Assembly: GCA_958009055.1 (NCBI GenBank)
Contig: OY253652.1
Span: 930,001 to 994,000, forward strand
Length of the DNA stretch: 64,000 nucleotides
Direction: 5' to 3'
DNA from: Choricystis sp. odSpoLacu1
Taxonomy: Eukaryota > Chlorophyta > Trebouxiophyceae
Shown here: in pieces, positions 42,629 through 52,392 of the stretch
Position numbering within the stretch: position 1 is the stretch's first letter
Layout: every line of letters begins with the position of its first letter
The notes under the pieces: generated by a model
Seen by the model: the letters and a program-made list of their open reading frames with translations, nothing else
Told to the model about the DNA's origin: nothing
Database searches by the model: none
Position numbers and translations under genes: made by a program

Positions 42629-45280
42629 ATGGAGCCCGAGGTCTACGCCCCGCAGGCGGTGGCGCCCCGCCCCCCGGTGGCGTCTCAGGTGGGTGCTGGC
42701 TGTGTGCGTGTGGGCGCGAGCATTTGGGGGGGGGGCGGGTGGGAGTGGGAAGTGAGGGGAGCGTCTGGATTGCGGAAGCGCGCCTTTGTCCCCCGCCTCC
42801 TCTCCCCCGCCCCACCCGCTGACCGGGCGTCACTGCGGCTGACAACTCAACCGCCAGCTTCGCGATCGGGGGCGGGAGGCGTGGTGAGGGGGCAAGAAAA
42901 GGACAGGCCCTCAATACGCGCTCACCTCTCCTTTTTCCCCACCCACAGCCTGCACCCAAACTCGAGCCACCGTCCCCCGCCCCGCCGCCGCCGCCGCCCC
43001 CGCCCGCCGCGGCGCTGCCCGGCGCTGTCGCCAGCAACATCGTGCCCGCGCCGCCGCGGCCGCCGCCGCCGGCAACCACCAACGGCACCGCCTCGGTCAA
43101 GCGCCCGCCGCCGTCCCCCGCCGCGCCGCCGCCGCCCAAGCGGCCGGCGCCCGCGGACGCGGCGCCCGCGGGGCCGCGCCGCTTGCTGGACTCGTCGGAC
43201 GATGACGACGAGGTGCCCCTGGCTGCGAGAGCGGCGGCGGTGGCGAAACCCGCGCCGCCGCCGCGCGCCGCTGCGCCCCGCGCCCGCGCCGCCGCGGGCC
43301 GCTGCCCCCCCCTCCGACTCGGACGACGAACTCCCCCTCGCCGACCGCGCGGCCGCCGTCGCCACCAAACCCGCCCGCCCCCCCGCTGCCCCCCCCTCCG
43401 ACTCGGACGACGAGCTGCCCCTGGGCGACCGCGCGCGCGCTCTCGCGACCGCGCGCGACGCCGACCGCGCGGCCGCCGCGCGCGCCGCCAAACGGGCTGC
43501 CAAGCGGGCGGCGGAGCTGACCGCCAAGAAGGCGGCCGCTAAAGTGGCTAAAAAAGCACGCAAGGCGGAGGGTGGGGACCGCCCCGCCCGCCGCCGCACG
43601 CCGCCGCGCGCGGCCGGCGCCGGCCGCGCCGTCGCGCGCCCGTCCAACGCGGCAGCCAAGTGGACAACTCTCTCCCACGCGGGCGTCCTCTTTCCGCCTG
43701 AATACCTCCCCCACGGCGTGCGCATGAAGTACAAGGGCGTGCCGGTGGACCTGACGCCCGAGCAGGAGGAGGTGGCGACGATGTACGCGTCGATGTTGGA
43801 CACCGACTACGCGCAGAAAGAGAGGTTCAACGCCAACTTTTGGGCCGCGTTCAAGGGCGTCCTGGGGTCGGGCCACGCCATCCGGTCGCTGGAGGGGTGC
43901 GACTTCACTCCCATCGCGGACCACGTGGCGGCGGAGCGCGAGAAGAAGCGCGCCGCGTCGCGCGAGGACAAGGCGGCCGCCAAGGCGGAGCGCGACGCCA
44001 TCGAAGCCAAGCACAAGCACGCCCTCGTCGACGGCCGCAAGGAGCAGGTCGGCAACTTCCGGGTCGAACCCCCCGGCCTCTTCCGCGGGCGGGGCGACCA
44101 CCCGCGCATGGGCGCGCTCAAGCGGCGCGTGTATCCTCGGGACGTCACGATCAACATCGGGCGGGGGGAGCCCATCCCCGGCCACCCCTACCCCGGCCAA
44201 CGCTGGAATGAGGTGCGCCACGACAACACGGTCACGTGGCTCGCCTTCTGGAAGGACCCCGTCCAGCCCAAGGAGTACAAGTATGTGTGGTTGGCGGCGA
44301 ACTCCAAGTTCAAGGCCGACTCTGACCTCGCCAAGTACGAAAAAGCGCGCGCGCTCAAGGGCCGCGTCGACGCGATTCGGGCCAAGTACACGCGCGACTG
44401 GCACTCGCCCGACGCCCAGACGCGCCAGATGGCGGTCGCCCTGTACTTCATCGACAGGTTGGCGCTGCGCGCGGGGCACGAAAAAGACACGGACGAAGAG
44501 GCCGACACTGTGGGCTGCTGCAACCTGAAAGTCGGCGACATCGACGTCGTGTCCCCCACCTCCATCCGGTTTGACTTTCTGGGCAAGGACTCCATCCGCT
44601 ACGAGAACACGGTGGATGTGGAGGCGCGGGTGGCGGCGCTGGTGACGGAGTTTCGCGCGCGCACGGCCGACCAGTCGCGCACGAAAACCGGAGGCGACCA
44701 ACTGTTCGACGCCATGGACGCCACCGACCTCAACGTCGCCCTCAAGGACGCCATGCCGGACCTGTCTGCCAAAGTGTTCCGCACGTACAACGCGTCGGTG
44801 ACGCTGCACGCTCTGCTGAGCGACGTCACGCTCGGACCCTCTGACAATGTGGACGAAAAGAAGGCGGCCTACGACCGCGCCAACAAGGAGGTCGCCGTCC
44901 TGTGCAATCACCAGCGGTCTGTGCCGTGCGGGCATGCGGCGGCAGCCGAGAAGCTGGCGGCACGCATCACCGCGCTGGAGGCGGAGGCGCGGGAGGCGGC
45001 CGAGAGGGCGAACGGCGCGCGCGGGGGCGACAAGGCGGCCGCCACCGCCGCCGCCCTGCAGCGCAAGCGGGACGCGCTGGCCAAGGCCAGGCTGGCGGCC
45101 GCCGTCAAGGATGACTTGAAGACGGTGGCGCTGGGCACGTCCAAGATCAACTACATGGACCCGCGCATCACCATTGCGTGGTGCAAGCGCGCGGGCACGC
45201 CCATTGAGAGGGTGTTCAACCGGTCGCTGCTGAGCAAGTTTCACTGGGCCATGGATGTGGAGCCCGGGTTTGAATTTTGA
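42629..45280 (+). CDS. TOP1: DNA topoisomerase I (type IB), one frame break
   Basis: Exons 42629-42688 and 42949-45280. The N-terminal part is disordered, with repeated acidic casein-kinase-like units: LLDSSDDDDEVPLAARAAAV, PPSDSDDELPLADRAAAVAT and PPSDSDDELPLGDRARALAT. The core starts at KWTTLSHAGVLFPPEYLPHG and has YPGQRWNEVRHDNTVTWLAF, then RAGHEKDTDEEADTVGCCNL. The catalytic tyrosine is in TSKINYMDPRITIAW (codon 45152-45154), with the C-terminus GTPIERVFNRSLLSKFHWAM. It relaxes supercoils in the nucleus. The first acidic unit is one frame away from the second and third; the change maps to a C8 run at 43305-43312. Removing one C gives 796 residues. Family members carry a variable N-terminus here, so little constraint helps. 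Confidence 0.93.
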   Translation: MEPEVYAPQAVAPRPPVASQVGAGCVRVGASIWGGGGWEWEVRGASGLRKRAFVPRLLSPAPPADRASLRLTTQPPASRSGAGGVVRGQEKDRPSIRAHLSFFPTHSLHPNSSHRPPPRRRRRPRPPRRCPALSPATSCPRRRGRRRRQPPTAPPRSSARRRPPPRRRRPSGRRPRTRRPRGRAACWTRRTMTTRCPWLRERRRWRNPRRRRAPLRPAPAPPRAAAPPSDSDDELPLADRAAAVATKPARPPAAPPSDSDDELPLGDRARALATARDADRAAAARAAKRAAKRAAELTAKKAAAKVAKKARKAEGGDRPARRRTPPRAAGAGRAVARPSNAAAKWTTLSHAGVLFPPEYLPHGVRMKYKGVPVDLTPEQEEVATMYASMLDTDYAQKERFNANFWAAFKGVLGSGHAIRSLEGCDFTPIADHVAAEREKKRAASREDKAAAKAERDAIEAKHKHALVDGRKEQVGNFRVEPPGLFRGRGDHPRMGALKRRVYPRDVTINIGRGEPIPGHPYPGQRWNEVRHDNTVTWLAFWKDPVQPKEYKYVWLAANSKFKADSDLAKYEKARALKGRVDAIRAKYTRDWHSPDAQTRQMAVALYFIDRLALRAGHEKDTDEEADTVGCCNLKVGDIDVVSPTSIRFDFLGKDSIRYENTVDVEARVAALVTEFRARTADQSRTKTGGDQLFDAMDATDLNVALKDAMPDLSAKVFRTYNASVTLHALLSDVTLGPSDNVDEKKAAYDRANKEVAVLCNHQRSVPCGHAAAAEKLAARITALEAEAREAAERANGARGGDKAAATAAALQRKRDALAKARLAAAVKDDLKTVALGTSKINYMDPRITIAWCKRAGTPIERVFNRSLLSKFHWAMDVEPGFEF

Positions 45281-45520
45281 GAGAGAGAGAGTGGTGGGTG
45301 GAGTGAGAGAGGGAGAGAGGTCGGAGAGAGTGTGTTTTGATGAGAGTTTTTTTTTTTTTTTGCGCACCCTCTCTTATTCTTGCGTCTTCTGAGAGTGTCC
45401 TTTTCATTCTTTTTCACGGCCCCCCCCCAACCCCGCGTGTGTGCAAAACAGGCCCCCAAACCAACGTTCCGTCCAAAGAGAGAGAAAGTGTGTGTGTGTG
45501 TGTGTGTGTTTTCTCTCTCT

Positions 45521-48500
45521 TCACCCGATTGTTGATTCCACAGCCGCGCTCGCGTCGCGCGCGGCGGCGGCCGCCGCGCCCGCCGCGCGCGCCAACGCCG
45601 CCGCCCTCCCCTCCGCCCCATCCGCATCGATCAACGCTGCCTGCACGTCGCACACCAGGACGGGGGCGAGCCAGGCGGCGCCCGGGCGCGCGCGCGCGCG
45701 CGCCGCGCCGCGCTCGCGCCAGGCGTCGAGTGTGCTGCTGCACACGCGCGCGGCCGCGCCGGGCCTCCCGCCCGCCAGCAGGGCGCGCGCGTAGCCGGCC
45801 ACGTCGCCCGGGCCGCCCCCAAAGCCGGCGGCCGGGTCGACGGTGGTCAGGGTGGCGGCGAGCCAGGGCGGCGGCGCGACCCGCGCGTCGCAGGCGAGAG
45901 CTGCTGCCGCGGCGGCAAGCGCGGCAGCCGCGCCGCCCGCGCCACTGGGCGCCTCCTCCTCCAGCATCCTGCGCAGCGGGGCCCAGGGCCCACCGGCGGG
46001 TGGCGGCGGGGGGCCGGCGGGCGCCGCGCGCGCGGCGCGAGCCGCGGCGCGGCCGGCCGCGGCCGCCGCAGCTTGCACAGCAGCCGCTGCCGCTCCAGGA
46101 GGCAGGGTGGCAGTCGCCAGCCTGGCAGCTCCCGCGGCATCGCCATCCGCCACCAACGCGGCCACCGCGGAGGCGGGGCCTGCAGAGGGGGCGGGCGCAC
46201 GCGCGCGCGCGGCCGCGCGCGCGCGGCCGCGGCTTCTCCGTCGAGCGCAGCGGCCGTCAGCCTCTCGCCACCCGCCGGGTCGTCCAACGTGGGGGGCGTG
46301 CCTGCATCACCATCCACCACCACCAACCTCAACGCGTTGGCCGCCGCCGCGAGCGAGGCGGCCGCGCGGGGCGCGTCGCCGTCGTCACGCGCGCGGCGCG
46401 CGCGCGCGCGAGCGCGGCGCGCGCGGCCCCCGCCCAGTCGCCCCGCGCGCCGCACAGCGCGTACAGGACGCCGTGGGGGCAGGGGGAGGCTCCCCGGGCG
46501 GCGGCGTCCGCGCGGCGGGCGAGGGATGAGGCCGCAAGGGCGGCCAACGGCGCAGCGCGCACGCGCCCGCGCGCGTCCCTCGCCTCCGCCACCCCGGCGA
46601 GCGGCAGGCGCAGCAGGGCGGCAGCACCGTCTCGCGATGCAGCGGCCGCGTTGACGACGCGGGGCAGGCCGGCCGCGGCAGCCCCGGGGTCGCCGTCAGC
46701 AGCGAGAGCTGTGTAGGCTCCACTCACATCGCCCCCTGCGAGCGCAGCGTCCGCGAGTGCCCCCCACGCGCGGGCGCCGGCGCCGCCGTCGCCGGCATCA
46801 GCGGACGCGGCCGCCGCTGCGGCGGCCAGGCGGCGTGCGGCGGCCGGGGCGCGGGCGCGCGTGGCGGCGGCGGCGGCGGCATCTAAAACGCGCGCCATGC
46901 TCGCGCTGCCACCGTCGGCGGCCTCGCCCAGGCACGCGCGCACGGCGGACGCCAGGGCGCCACCACCACCTGCACCCTCGGCAGCGGCGGCGGCAGCAAA
47001 GATTTCGGCGACGGCGGCGTCCGCGCCGCTGTGCGACGCGAGGCCGGCACAGCCCGCCAGCAGCCGCCCCGCGGGCGCGCCCCGCGCGGCGGGCCCCGCG
47101 CGCGCCAGGATGCCGGCCACGGAGGCTGGCGGCACGGACGCAGACGCGGCCGCCAGGGCGGCGGCCAGGGCGGCGGCGTCGGCGCCCGCCGCAACGTTTT
47201 CGGCGGCCCACCCCGCCGCGCCGGCCGCAGCCGCGACGCGCGGGCCAAACGCCAGGGCCAGCGCCCACCTCGCGCCGGCGCGGGGGCCGGTGGCGCCCGC
47301 GCCCGCGGGGGCGAGGCCGGCCAGAGTGGACGCGAGAGGGGCCTCGCGCGGGGGGAAGGGGGTGGCGAGCGGCGCGTGCACCTGCGCGCGCGCGTCGCCG
47401 CTGCCGCCGCCGCCCAGCAGCGACGCATCCAGCCTCAGCCCACCCTCCAGCATGGCGACGTCGCCGCCGCCACCCCGGCCGCCGCCCTCCAGGCGCGCAG
47501 GCTCGGCCAGCAACCACCTCGCTGCTTCACCACCGCGCGCCGCGGCGGCCGCGACGCGCGAGGCGCCCCCCCCGCCGCGCAGGGGGGGGGGGCACCCGGT
47601 CGGGCACCAGGGCTGCCACCACCAGCAGGGCCAGGGCCGCGTCCCGCAGGGCGGTCGCGGTGGCCGTGGCGGCGGCGGCGGCGCCGGGGGAGGCGGGGGG
47701 TGGGCCCCCGTCGGAGGAGGACACTGCCCTTACTGTCGCTGCATCGCTGTCGCTGCCGCCGCCGTCGCCCCGGGGGACGGAGGGGGACAGCAGGGCGTGC
47801 AGGTAGGCGTCCACCGCTTCAGCGTCGTCGGCGGTGAGGGCTGGGAGGGACAGCGACGCGGCCGCGCGCGCGCGCGCGCCACGCGCGCTGCGCGCGCGCA
47901 GCCAGCGCGCCATCCACCGGCCCCGCAGTCACCGCGTCCGCCAGGGAGGGAGCCAGCACGGGGCCGGCTGCGGCCCCAGTGGGGGCGGCCTGCAGGGACG
48001 CAGCCGCGGCCAGGAGGCAGGGGGAGAGGGCGGACCGCACAGCGGCTGCAGCGGCCGCGAGCGGCGCGGCGGCGGCCGGCCCCCGCCCCGCCAGCAGAGC
48101 CTCCGCGCCGGACGCGGGGCGCAGCGTGGTGAGGAGGGGGCCACAGTGGCGCACAATGCAGGGGGTGGCGGCGGCGGTGGCGCCCGCTGCAAAGCACGCA
48201 GCCGTGTGTGTGCCGCGCCACGCTCGCGCAGCGCCGGCCGCCACCGCGGCCGCGGACCGGGCTTCGCCGCCGGCGGACACGCCGCCCCGCGTGATGAGGG
48301 ACGTCAGAGACGCCCGCACGTCGGCCAAATGGGCGGTGGACGCCGCGGCTGCCGCCGCGTTGGCGTCGGCGGCGGCAAGCGCGGCTGCGAGCGCGGGGCG
48401 CGACGCGGTCGCGGGCGCCGTCAACGCGGCCGCCGTGGCGGCCGCCACAGCGCCGGCGGGAGGGGGCGCGCCCGCCCTGTCGGCCAGGGCGGCGGAGAAG

Positions 48501-49776
48501 GAGGCCCACAGGCCGTCGGCTGCGGGTGAGTCGTCGTCGCCGCCCGCCGCCGCCACTGCGGGCGCCGCCACGACAGCGTCCCGGCCGTCGGGCGCCACCT
48601 GGGTCACGCGACCGTCGGTGTCGAGTGCCCACACGCTGCCAGAAGGACCTGGCGCCAGGGCGAGGGGGCGTGCGGGGGCGCCGCCCGCGCGCGGCGGCAG
48701 CGCCCCCGCGCCGACCGCCACCACCGCCAGCCCGCCGTCACCCTCGGTGAGCGCGTGGAAGGTGATGGAGCCATCGTCAAAGCCGACTGCGACGCCAGCC
48801 ATGGCGCCGGCCGGGGGCGGGGTGAGGGTGAGGGTGGTGGCGGTCGGCGGGGGGGGGGGCGCCATCGCCACCCTCCCGCGCCACGCGGGCCGCCAGCAGC
48901 AGGCGCCCGCCCGACGCCACGTCCCACAACCGCAGAGTGGCGTCAGCGTGCAGCACCACCAGGGCGGGCGGCGGAGACGGGGGCGCGTGCCCGCGCCTGC
49001 GCGGCGGTGGCGCCCCGCTCAGCGGGAGGGGGGGCCCCCGCCACGACGGCCGCGCCCACAGCCGCGCCGCCCCCGCCAAACAGGCCGCCCAGCAGGCGCC
49101 CTCGGTCGGGGGCGAGTTCGATGGCGGCCGCCGCGCCCGCGCCTCCAGGGGAAAAAGCGGAGGACGGCACACACACGACGCCTCCCCGCGCGCCGCCCAC
49201 CGCCACCACGCAGCCGCCGCCCGCGGGCAGGGTGGTGGCGACGGTGGGGGCGCCCGCCCGGGAGAAGGCGGCGGTGAGGCGCAGGGTGGTGGGTGGGGTG
49301 GGGGTGGCGGTGACGTCGTCGCCAGTGGGCGCGACGCGGACAAGGGAGAGCGCGTTGTCCGCGGTCGCGACGTACACGCCGCCGCCGTCGGGGGACGCGG
49401 CGGCGGTCGCCACTGGGGCCGACAGAGGGACCAGGGTGGCGGGAGGCGGTGGCGCAGGGGAGGCCAGGTCGAGGGGGGTCACGCGAAGAGTGGAAGGGTC
49501 CTGGGGAGGGAGGGAAAAAGAATGAGGCACCTCCCCTCACCACCGTTGGCACAAACACCATGCCCACGCTCTCACACACCTCCCCACACTCGCTCTCACC
49601 TCGGGCCGCGCCTCCCAAGCGACGCCGCGGCCGTCGCAGTCGACGTGCGCGCCCGCGACGCCTCCCTCCCCCGACGAGTTGGCGGGAGGGGGCGTGCCAT
49701 CGGGCGGCAGGGATGCGGGCGTCTCTATCATCAGGGGCGGCTGGCGGGGCGGGGGCGGGGGGCGGCGGGGGGGCAT
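45521..49776 (-). CDS. Nup160/Nup120-like nucleoporin, several frame breaks
   Basis: Exon 1 is 49600-49776; exon 2 begins at 49500. The propeller part contains [20 protein letters not shown], then GGVVCVPSSAFSPG, IELAPDRGRLLGGLFGG and LVVLHADATLRLWDVASGG, then GVAVGFDDGSITFHALTEGD. The order resembles Nup160. A long Ala-rich alpha-solenoid follows (FAAGATAAATPCIVRHCGPLL; CPHGVLYALCGARGDWAGAARAAL; TLPPGAAAAAVQAAA). Nup160 belongs to the Y complex that scaffolds the nuclear pore. The reading frame changes near 49030, 48855, 47880, 47587, 46400 and 46210, each on or near a G/C run or a (GC)n repeat. All changes fit one surplus repeat unit (two at 47880). If these are artefacts, the protein is about 1,350 residues, near family size. 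The name is less certain than the fold. Confidence 0.6.
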
Positions 49777-50205
49777 CGTCGCGCGTTTGATGGGACGATT
49801 GGAGTTTGTTCGGCGGCCAACAACCCACACACGCGGGGGCGCAGCTCTGTGCCCTCAGCGAGAGCGTGTGCGGGGTATTGACTGTGGGCCGACTCGCGGC
49901 AGAAGGTGGGAGGAGACTCGGGGCCTCGCGTCGCCCGGCCCTGGACAAAGAATCGAGTTTTGGCGAAACGCCGGCACTCAGCGAAAAACAAAACAAAACG
50001 TCCGGCCAGCGAATTTGCGTCTGGCGCCTCGTGCTGCCCGCCTGCGTCGCCTCACCCCGACTCGCGTGGACTCTTGTCTACAAGCCGTCGACGACACGCA
50101 CGCGCAGCGCAAGCGCACGCGCGTCGGCGACACACGTTTCGTACCGACGGCTGCCAATTAAACCAAGCCGCCACCCCCCCCTCCGCCTTCCCACACACCC
50201 TCTCC
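49777..50205. promoter_or_regulatory. Divergent intergenic region between nucleoporin-like gene and RCL1
   Basis: A 429 bp region between divergent genes. It contains an A-rich stretch (AAAAACAAAACAAAACG near 49983-49999) and GC-rich flanks. Immediately before the RCL1 ATG it is C-rich. No RNA gene or repeat recognised. Confidence 0.4.
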
Positions 50206-51492
50206 ATGCTCCGCCTCCGCGGTGAGGAAGGCTTCCGAGCCCGCCTCACGCTGGCCACAATTGCAGGCCGCCCCCTGCGCATCGACGGCATCCGTGCGCA
50301 TTCGCCCTCCGCCCCCGGCCTCGCACCCCACGAAGCCTCCTTCCTGCGCCTGCTGGAGAAAGTGACGCACGGCGCCGTGGTTGAGATCAACGAGACCGGC
50401 ACCAGCCTGCGCTACCGCCCCGGCGTGATTGTGGGGGGGAGCGTGGAGCACGAGTGCGGCACCGTCCGCGGCGTCTCCTACTTTCTCGAACCCCTCCTCC
50501 TCCTCTCCCTCTACGCCCGCAAACCCCTGCACGCCACCCTGCGCGGGTTGACCAACGGTGGCCCCGACCCATCAGCTGACGCGTGGCGGGTGGTGGGGCT
50601 GCCCCTGCTGCGGCGTGTGTGTGGGTTGGGTGCTGCGGCCGACGCGGCGGCCGCGCTCACCGCCAACGCGGCTACCGGCGACTTTGGCCTGCGCATCGTG
50701 AGGCGGGGCCTGCCCCCCCTGGGCGGGGGTGAGATCGTGCTGGATGCGCCGCGGTTGGCTGCGATTCCTCCACTTGACCTGGTGGATGAAGGGTCAGTCA
50801 AGCGTGTGCGCGGCGTCGCCTACGCCGCCCGCGTCACCCCCGCCGCCACGGCAGGCTGTGTGGATGGTGTGCGCGGCGTGCTGAACGCGCTGCTGGCGGA
50901 CGTGTACGTGTTCACCGATGGCGGCAGCGGCGGGGGAGGGAAAGGCGCGACGTCCCCAGGCTACGGCGTTTTATTGGCTGCCGAGACCACCACAGGCTGT
51001 GTCGTGGGGGCGGAAGCATCCAGCGAGGACGAGCTGGCCACCCTGGAGGCCGCGCTGGAGGCGGCAGAGGAGGAGAGTGGGCAAGCGAGGGGTGGTGGCG
51101 GGTCGAGCGACGATGACGTCGACGACGACGACGACAGCGCGGCCGAGGGCGCACCCTCCCCCTCCCTCCCCCCCGCCAAGCGGCGCAAGCACCCGCCCCT
51201 GCCCCGCACCGTGGGCGTGGCCGCGGCGCGCGCCCTGCTGGCCGAAGTGGAGAGGGGTGGCGTGTGCGACGCGTCGTGCCAGGGCGTGCTGCTGCTGGCC
51301 GCGTCCCTGGCTGAACGGGCGGCGTGCCGGGTGCGGGTGGGGCCGCTGACACCACACGCGGCTGCATGCTTGCGGGCGGCTCGCGATGTGTTGGGAGTCA
51401 CGTTCTCGCTTGCGCCCGAGCGCGAGTCGCGCACCGTGTTTGCATCCTGCATGGGGGCGGGCGTGCGCAACCGGGCGCGCGTGCAGACGTGA
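50206..51492 (+). CDS. RCL1: RNA 3'-terminal phosphate cyclase-like protein RCL1
   Basis: A single-exon gene of 428 residues. It aligns with RCL1 from the start: RGEEGFRARLTLATIAGRPL, then RIDGIRAHSPSAPGL and HEASFLRLLEKVTHGAVVEI. NETGTSLRYRPGVIVGGSVE, CGTVRGVSYFLEPLLLLSL and RRGLPPLGGGEIVL follow, then DEGSVKRVRGVAY and SPGYGVLLAAETTTGC. RCL1 is the catalytically inactive cyclase relative that, with BMS1, acts in the small-subunit processome at pre-18S site A2 in the nucleolus. An acidic insert (DDDVDDDDDSAAEG) with KRRKHPP after it, near residue 300, is an addition to the family plan and could be a nuclear signal. It is convergent with NOP16. Confidence 0.95.
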   Translation: MLRLRGEEGFRARLTLATIAGRPLRIDGIRAHSPSAPGLAPHEASFLRLLEKVTHGAVVEINETGTSLRYRPGVIVGGSVEHECGTVRGVSYFLEPLLLLSLYARKPLHATLRGLTNGGPDPSADAWRVVGLPLLRRVCGLGAAADAAAALTANAATGDFGLRIVRRGLPPLGGGEIVLDAPRLAAIPPLDLVDEGSVKRVRGVAYAARVTPAATAGCVDGVRGVLNALLADVYVFTDGGSGGGGKGATSPGYGVLLAAETTTGCVVGAEASSEDELATLEAALEAAEEESGQARGGGGSSDDDVDDDDDSAAEGAPSPSLPPAKRRKHPPLPRTVGVAAARALLAEVERGGVCDASCQGVLLLAASLAERAACRVRVGPLTPHAAACLRAARDVLGVTFSLAPERESRTVFASCMGAGVRNRARVQT

Positions 51493-51569
51493 TGATGAGA
51501 GAGTGTTGTTTGTTTTTTGATTTCCGTTTTGATTTTTGTTTAAACACACAGAGAAAAACAGCGCTACCT

Positions 51570-52143
51570 TCACCACAGTCGTTTCGTCGGCACCCGAAAC
51601 CCGTGCCTCCCCCCACCCCCCCCCCTCCGCCTCCGCATCCCACCGCGCCAGCAACAGTTTGAGTTTGAACGGCGGCAACAGCATGCGGTTGAGGTGCCTG
51701 TCGCGTGCCATTGCGTCGACGTCCCGCCCGTGCGCCTTGATCAACCCTCCCACCACCACCCTCTGCGTCGGCGTCAGCCTGCCCGGAGGCGGCTTGGCTG
51801 ACGCATCCCGCCGCGGTTGAGCCACCGCGGCGCGCAGGTCGTCATCGGTGTCGGTGCCGGAGGCGTCGTCGCCCGCGGCCACGCGCGCCGCGAGCGCGTC
51901 GCGGCGCGCGTTGCGCCCAAACCGCACGTTGGCGTCCACCGCCACCCCCGCCGCCGCATAGTTGGCGGTCAGGGGGGCGTCGGGGCGCCAGGCGGTGTCG
52001 CCGGCGGACGGCAGCTTGGTGGGGAGGGAGGAGTCGGCCAGTGCGAGTGCGGTCGGCAGGGGGGCCTTGTCCCTTGACCGCTTCTTGACGCCGACGCGGG
52101 CTTTGGGGCGGGACTGCTTGGCGCGGCGCAGGGAGCGGCCCAT
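51570..52143 (-). CDS. NOP16: Nucleolar protein NOP16, C-terminus at a homopolymer
   Basis: The start MGRSLRRAKQSRPKAR is the NOP16 type. The diagnostic parts are ANYAAAGVAVDANVRFGRNA, RRDALAARVAAGD and RLTPTQRVVVGGLIKAHGRD, then VDAMARDRHLNRMLLPPFKL. NOP16 helps assemble the 60S ribosomal subunit in the nucleolus. Read as written, the frame stays open far past its expected end and into the antisense of RCL1. A C10 tract at 51616-51625 lies just after LARWDAEAEGGG. Removing one base there gives the ending RVPTKRLW and a stop at 51570-51572, for a 190-residue protein of normal size. I favour that version. It shares its 5' region (249 bp) with the nucleostemin-type GTPase. Confidence 0.8.
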
Positions 52144-52392
52144 GATTTCCAGCGGGACGGGGAGGCACGGAAGAAGAAATGGGGAGGAGTGGCGGCTTGT
52201 TTTTCAACGTCGGGCAGATTGTTTTTCTTTTTCGGCGGACCTCTCTCCCGCACACCTCCTCCCCACAGTTCACACGCGTGCATCGCCCCCGCACACGCCT
52301 GTGCAACTCTGCTCTTGACGGGGCTCAGCGCGCAAACAAAGCGGCGCACACAACAAAAACTCCACCGGCTTTTCCAAAACACTCGAGCCGTC

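Noticed and set aside
50971..51569. NOP16 C-terminus reading into RCL1 antisense
   Set aside because: The extra 190 residues have no NOP16 similarity, and a C10 run just upstream offers a simpler ending. Kept as a finding, not as the annotated end.
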